Part shown: one piece after another, positions 5,599 to 8,575 of the stretch
How the letters are laid out: the number at the start of each line of letters is the position of its first letter
How positions within the stretch are numbered: position 1 is the stretch's first letter
NCBI GenBank assembly: GCA_902766265.1
Contig: CACXCY010000049.1
Coordinates: forward strand, 1-8,575
Length of the DNA stretch: 8,575 bases
Direction: 5' to 3'
Source of the DNA: an uncultured Bacteroidota bacterium
GTDB taxonomy: Bacteria > Bacteroidota > Bacteroidia > Bacteroidales > P3
Position numbers and translations under genes: made by a program
The notes under the pieces: model-generated
What the model was told of the DNA's origin: nothing
Seen by the model: the letters and a program-made list of their open reading frames with translations, nothing else
Databases searched by the model: none

Positions 5599-6810
5599 AT
5601 GAAAGGCAATGAACTCAAACCGCACATCGGTATCTTTGGCCGTCGCAACTACGGCAAAAGTTCGCTTATCAACTATCTGACCGCTCAGCAGATTGCCATT
5701 GTCTCGGATGCCCCCGGCACGACGACCGACCCGGTGCGCAAGACCATGGAGATTATCGGCGTGGGCCCCGTGGTGTGGGTCGATACGGCTGGCATCGACG
5801 ACGAGGGCGAGCTGGGACGGCTGCGCATCGGCAAGTCGTACGAGGCCCTGCCCCAGTGCGACCTGGTGCTTCTGCTGGTATCGCGCAACACATTCGGTGC
5901 GCCGGAGCGCGATGTGGTGGATGCCTGCAAGGCGGCCAAGGTCCCGTTCCTACTGGTCTATTCCCAGTCGGACTGTTCGCAGCCGCAAGAGGAATTCCTG
6001 GACGAGGTTGAGAGAGCGTGCGGCATGCGTCCGTTCGCGATGAATGTCTGCGACGATTCTTTCCGAGAGCCGCTCACGGATTTGATACGCAAAGCCCTGC
6101 CCGAATCTGCCTATGTGCATGGAGGATTGCTGGGTGGCGTGATATCGGAAGGCGACATCGTGGTGATGGTGACGCCTATCGACTCGTCGGCTCCCGAGGG
6201 ACGCATGATATTGCCGCAGGTGCAGGTGCTGCGCGACATTCTCGACAACCACGCCAAAGCCGTGGTGTGTCGTGAGACGGAACTGGAACGCACGTTGCAG
6301 GAACTGGCGTCGGCACCGCGTCTGGTGGTGACCGACAGCCAGGCGTTCGCCCAGGTGTCGCAGGTGGTGCCCAAAGAGGTGCCGCTGACATCGTTCAGTG
6401 TGGTGCTGGCCCGTGCCAAAGGACTTTTCGCCGACTATGTGAAAGGCACACCGGCCATCGACCGTCTGAAGGACGGCGACAGGATTCTGCTGATGGAGTC
6501 GTGCACACACAACGTGACATGCGAGGACATCGGCAGGGTGAAGATTCCGCATCTGCTATCCAAACATACCGGCCGTCAGCTGCATTTCGACGTCGTGGCG
6601 GGACTGAGTCAGCCGGAACGTCCCATGACGGATTACGCGCTCGTCATCCAGTGTGGCGGCTGTGTGGTTACTCCCAAACAGCTGGCCTCGCGTCTGGCAC
6701 CTGCCATTGCTGCCGGTGTGCCGGTGTCGAACTATGGGCTGACTCTGGCTTATCTCAACGGCATCTTCCAGCGCAGCATGGCTGTGTTCGGCAACAGCCG
6801 AGAACAATGA
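5599..6810 (+). CDS. hydF: [FeFe]-hydrogenase H-cluster maturation GTPase HydF
   Basis: 403 residues, the usual HydF length. HydF is the scaffold on which the 2Fe subcluster made by HydE and HydG is assembled before transfer to the hydrogenase. Domains: GTPase (about 8-170) with P-loop GRRNYGKSS (14-22), switch TTTD (41-44) and DTAG (62-65); a dimerisation domain (about 175-285); and a C-terminal iron-sulfur domain with CTH (302-304), EDIGRVKIPHLL (309-320), CGGC (352-355) and SNYGLTLAYLNGIF (377-390). Two departures: the G4 motif expected as NKxD reads SQSD (122-125), and the His usually before the CxxC is Gln351. The reading frame is otherwise intact. HydE, HydG and HydA are not in the window, so the gene stands apart from its partners. 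folA follows by 38 bases and is probably co-transcribed. Confidence 0.95.
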   Translation: MKGNELKPHIGIFGRRNYGKSSLINYLTAQQIAIVSDAPGTTTDPVRKTMEIIGVGPVVWVDTAGIDDEGELGRLRIGKSYEALPQCDLVLLLVSRNTFGAPERDVVDACKAAKVPFLLVYSQSDCSQPQEEFLDEVERACGMRPFAMNVCDDSFREPLTDLIRKALPESAYVHGGLLGGVISEGDIVVMVTPIDSSAPEGRMILPQVQVLRDILDNHAKAVVCRETELERTLQELASAPRLVVTDSQAFAQVSQVVPKEVPLTSFSVVLARAKGLFADYVKGTPAIDRLKDGDRILLMESCTHNVTCEDIGRVKIPHLLSKHTGRQLHFDVVAGLSQPERPMTDYALVIQCGGCVVTPKQLASRLAPAIAAGVPVSNYGLTLAYLNGIFQRSMAVFGNSREQ

Positions 6811-6848
6811 TTCCTGAATACATATAACCTTCTATATAGCACAACAAC

Positions 6849-7367
6849 ATGGTTACCGTTCCTCCTCTCCCCAATATCTCAATCATCGTGGCGGCTGCGC
6901 AAAATCTCGCCATCGGGCGCGACAACGACCTGCTCTGGCATCTGTCGGATGACTTGAAGCGTTTCAAAGCGCTCACCTCCGGTCACACTGTCATCATGGG
7001 TCGCCGCACCTACGAGTCGTTGCCCAAGAGACCATTGCCGAAGCGTCGTAACATTGTGCTCACTCACAGCTCGGATTTCGCAGCCGAGGGAGTTGAGGTG
7101 GCACACACATTGCAGCAGGCATTGGACATGGTGCGAGGCGATGAAGAGAGTTTTGTGATGGGTGGGGCTACGTTGTATGAACAGTTTATGCCTTTCGCTC
7201 AGCGGCTTTATGTCACTTGGGTGTATCGGGATTTTGAGGCCGATGTGTATTTCCCGTTGATTGACCTTTCGGTGTTCCGCATGGTCAGTCAGACGGAACG
7301 GCAGACCGACGAGGCGTCGGGTTTGTCGTTCAACTATGCCGAATACGTGCGCATCCCAGGCAGGTAG
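6849..7367 (+). CDS. folA: Dihydrofolate reductase
   Basis: 172 residues; reduces dihydrofolate to tetrahydrofolate with NADPH in the cytoplasm, and is the target of trimethoprim. Seen: ISIIVAAAQNLAIGRDNDLL (10-29) leading into WHLSDDLKRFK (30-40), where Asp35 aligns with the catalytic Asp27 of the E. coli enzyme; the cofactor-binding block MGRRTYESLPKRPLPKRRNIV (50-70); VMGGATLYEQF (103-113) with the conserved Gly-Gly; and DVYFP (132-136). The N-terminus carries about seven extra residues before the first strand; no better internal ATG exists, so 6849 is kept. thyA, a frequent neighbour, is absent; here the upstream neighbour is hydF. The stop codon overlaps an inverted repeat shared with the converging gene. 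Confidence 0.96.
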   Translation: MVTVPPLPNISIIVAAAQNLAIGRDNDLLWHLSDDLKRFKALTSGHTVIMGRRTYESLPKRPLPKRRNIVLTHSSDFAAEGVEVAHTLQQALDMVRGDEESFVMGGATLYEQFMPFAQRLYVTWVYRDFEADVYFPLIDLSVFRMVSQTERQTDEASGLSFNYAEYVRIPGR

Positions 7368-7384
7368 CCGTCAGAGTGACGGCT
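7366..7384. terminator. Inverted repeat at convergent gene ends, possible bidirectional terminator
   Basis: AGCCGTCA, GAG, TGACGGCT: a perfect 8-base-pair stem with a 3-base loop. It contains the last two bases of the folA TAG and the complete TGA of the converging minus-strand gene, whose ends are only three bases apart. Neither side has a T tract, so this is a plausible but not canonical terminator. Confidence 0.5.
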
Positions 7385-8156
7385 GGCCGAGGCACTCTTT
7401 AAGCTTGGCCTCGACGGGGTCGGGAACGCCGGCTCCTCCATAATAATATATTTGTTGGCGCAGATTTTGCAGATTAGTGAGCTCGTTCTGCAACCGGGTG
7501 CGTTTTTCCTCAAGGGATTTCTTCATGTTGGCGACTTCGCTGCTGGACGACGACTGTTTCTGTTTGTCTGTGATTTCGGCTACCAGCCGTAGGTATCCGC
7601 TCACCTCTCGCCGGGCGCGGGAACAGGCGTTACTGTACCGCTCTTTGTATTGTGTGATACGTTCGGGGTCGGGATTGGGCAGCAGATTGTCGGGCTGCTC
7701 TTTGAGAGTGGTGGAAGAAAGTGTGTCGGTGGCTGTGGCAGCACTTTCTTTATGCGATGGCACGTATGAAGGGGGTTGGGTATGGTAGGAGTATTCAGGC
7801 GGCGTATTGGCCATGGCGTTGTTGCCCGCAATCAAAGCGGTACCACCCACAATGCCGCCAATCATGACGCAAGCCCCAACAGCAGAGGAACCGAGACCTA
7901 ACAATACGATGCCTCCAATGGCTCCAGCTGCAATGAGTATGCTGCCGCCCACTATCATCCAGCTTGATTTCCGGTTTGCTTGGTTCTTGTCTTTGTTTGG
8001 GTCATCGTCGTCAGGTGTTGTCGCTTGTGCAGTGATGGATGATAGGGTGTTGAATGTTGAGGGCGCAGCCCAAGTGTTGGCGAGTATTGTCTGAGAAAGA
8101 CAGGTCAGTAATGTGGTAAATATGACAAATTTAAATAGTAATGAACGATGTCTCAT
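7371..8156 (-). CDS. Unrecognised exported or membrane protein with glycine-rich hydrophobic hairpin and coiled coil
   Basis: Not recognised as a known family. From the ATG at 8156 it has 261 residues: a signal-peptide-like start (MRHRSLLFKFVIFTTLLTCL through ILA, about 1-26); a short acidic linker (DDDDPNKDK, 49-57); two hydrophobic segments, WMIVGGSILIAAGAIGGIVL (66-85) and AVGACVMIGGIVGGTALIAG (92-111), rich in GxxxG-like spacing; a Pro/Ser/Thr linker; and a charged helical C-terminal region (about 190-236) with coiled-coil character, interrupted by SSSSS. The frame stays open to 8228 (Met codons at 8180 and 8228), but the start at 8156 places a basic n-region directly before the hydrophobic core. 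LLTC is a poor lipobox and hydrophobic residues continue after it, so a lipoprotein is less likely. Upstream lies AT-rich DNA with no clear promoter box. Confidence 0.65.
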   Translation of the reverse strand: MRHRSLLFKFVIFTTLLTCLSQTILANTWAAPSTFNTLSSITAQATTPDDDDPNKDKNQANRKSSWMIVGGSILIAAGAIGGIVLLGLGSSAVGACVMIGGIVGGTALIAGNNAMANTPPEYSYHTQPPSYVPSHKESAATATDTLSSTTLKEQPDNLLPNPDPERITQYKERYSNACSRARREVSGYLRLVAEITDKQKQSSSSSEVANMKKSLEEKRTRLQNELTNLQNLRQQIYYYGGAGVPDPVEAKLKECLGQPSL

Positions 8157-8499
8157 GATGGTGGTGTTGATGGAAAACATAAAATCGATTCGCCTTATAT
8201 AACGTTGTAAGATAGAGATGTATTGCATTGATAACTATTTTGTCTTGGGACGTTTGTAAGAATACTGCCTGTTGATAAATAATACTAGTGAAATGTGATA
8301 ATTCTCGTATGTGTTTGATATGTATATGTTTGTTGAAGTTTTTGTTGTGATATTGAAAATGTTGAAAAATGTGCAGAAATGTGTCCCGAGGAACTGCTTT
8401 TTGCTATCATTTTATGTGTCGATATAGATTTTTTGCTTTTTACAAGTGATTGTGGAATAACTAATAACGTTGATTTCGCAAGAAGATTTGAAAAAATAT
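8157..8499. other. AT-rich gene-free stretch
   Basis: Markedly AT-rich compared with the coding regions. I see no gene, tRNA or tandem repeat. An isolated TATGTTTG at 8325-8332 matches the -7 consensus on the plus strand but has no TTTG at a suitable distance and no gene following. A 22-codon frame at 8359-8427 has no support. Confidence 0.6.
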
Positions 8500-8530
8500 T
8501 TTGGTAGAATGGAAAACAGTTGTATCTTTG
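8500..8530 (+). promoter_or_regulatory. Consensus Bacteroidota promoter firing out of the right edge
   Basis: TTTG (8500-8503), a 19-base spacer, then TATCTTTG (8523-8530): both the -33 and -7 elements of the housekeeping sigma factor at ideal spacing. Transcription should start around 8537. No start codon with a gene follows within the remaining bases, so the product lies beyond the window. The transcribed leader (CCGCTTTCGCC, then GAAAAGAG) recalls leaders of stable-RNA operons in this phylum, but that identity is only a guess. Confidence 0.75.
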
Positions 8531-8575
8531 CAACCGCTTTCGCCGAAAAAATGAGGTGTTGAAAAGAGTGGGGGG

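Noticed and set aside
8126..8133. Minus-strand TAAATTTG as a promoter
   Set aside because: It matches the -7 consensus but lies inside the coding region just downstream of the chosen start, within the signal-peptide codons.
8359..8427. 22-codon plus-strand ORF
   Set aside because: No ribosome site, no recognisable features, and such frames are expected by chance in AT-rich DNA.

Overview
The window looks like a chromosomal segment from an anaerobic member of the Bacteroidales (Bacteroidota). This rests on matches to the Bacteroidota promoter element TAnnTTTG (TATATTTG, TACATTTG, TATCTTTG), a mostly GC-rich coding sequence set in AT-rich promoter regions, and a gene set typical of gut or oral anaerobes: adenine deaminase, an [FeFe]-hydrogenase maturation GTPase and a short acyl-CoA synthetase. 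Genus cannot be fixed from this sequence.

Layout. Positions 1-1034 (minus) hold the N-terminal two thirds of adenine deaminase, which runs off the left edge. A 287-base gap follows, holding its promoter, a 22-base-pitch tandem array and a strong terminator for the next gene. Then come, on the minus strand, an AMP-forming acyl-CoA synthetase (1322-2965) and, upstream of it, a cytoplasmic SGNH/GDSL hydrolase (3111-3830); these two are probably co-transcribed. A 1-kb gene-free stretch (3831-4849) follows. An HD-domain phosphohydrolase (4850-5494, minus) is divergent from hydF (5599-6810, plus), which is followed 38 bases later by folA, dihydrofolate reductase (6849-7367, plus). folA converges on an unrecognised secreted or membrane protein (7371-8156, minus). 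The last 420 bases are AT-rich and end in a near-ideal Bacteroidota promoter firing out of the right edge.

The most unusual element is in the 1-kb gap: a ladder of about 22 palindromes at a nearly constant 22-23 base pitch (centres 4207.5 to 4676.5). It is built from three unrelated palindrome families (cores AAGCTT, GACGCGCGTC and ATAATGCGCATTAT), plus one singleton and one decayed copy, and the register is kept where one family gives way to the next. A separate array near adenine deaminase (1131-1240) has a different sequence but exactly the same 22-base pitch. It is not a CRISPR array and encodes nothing; its function is unknown.

The genes do not form one pathway. Adenine deaminase serves purine salvage, the ligase activates carboxylic (probably fatty) acids, HydF serves hydrogen metabolism and FolA serves folate recycling. 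Two enzymes carry departures at key motifs: HydF (SQSD for NKxD, and QCxxC for HCxxC) and the acyl-CoA synthetase (Ser at the A10 lysine position).
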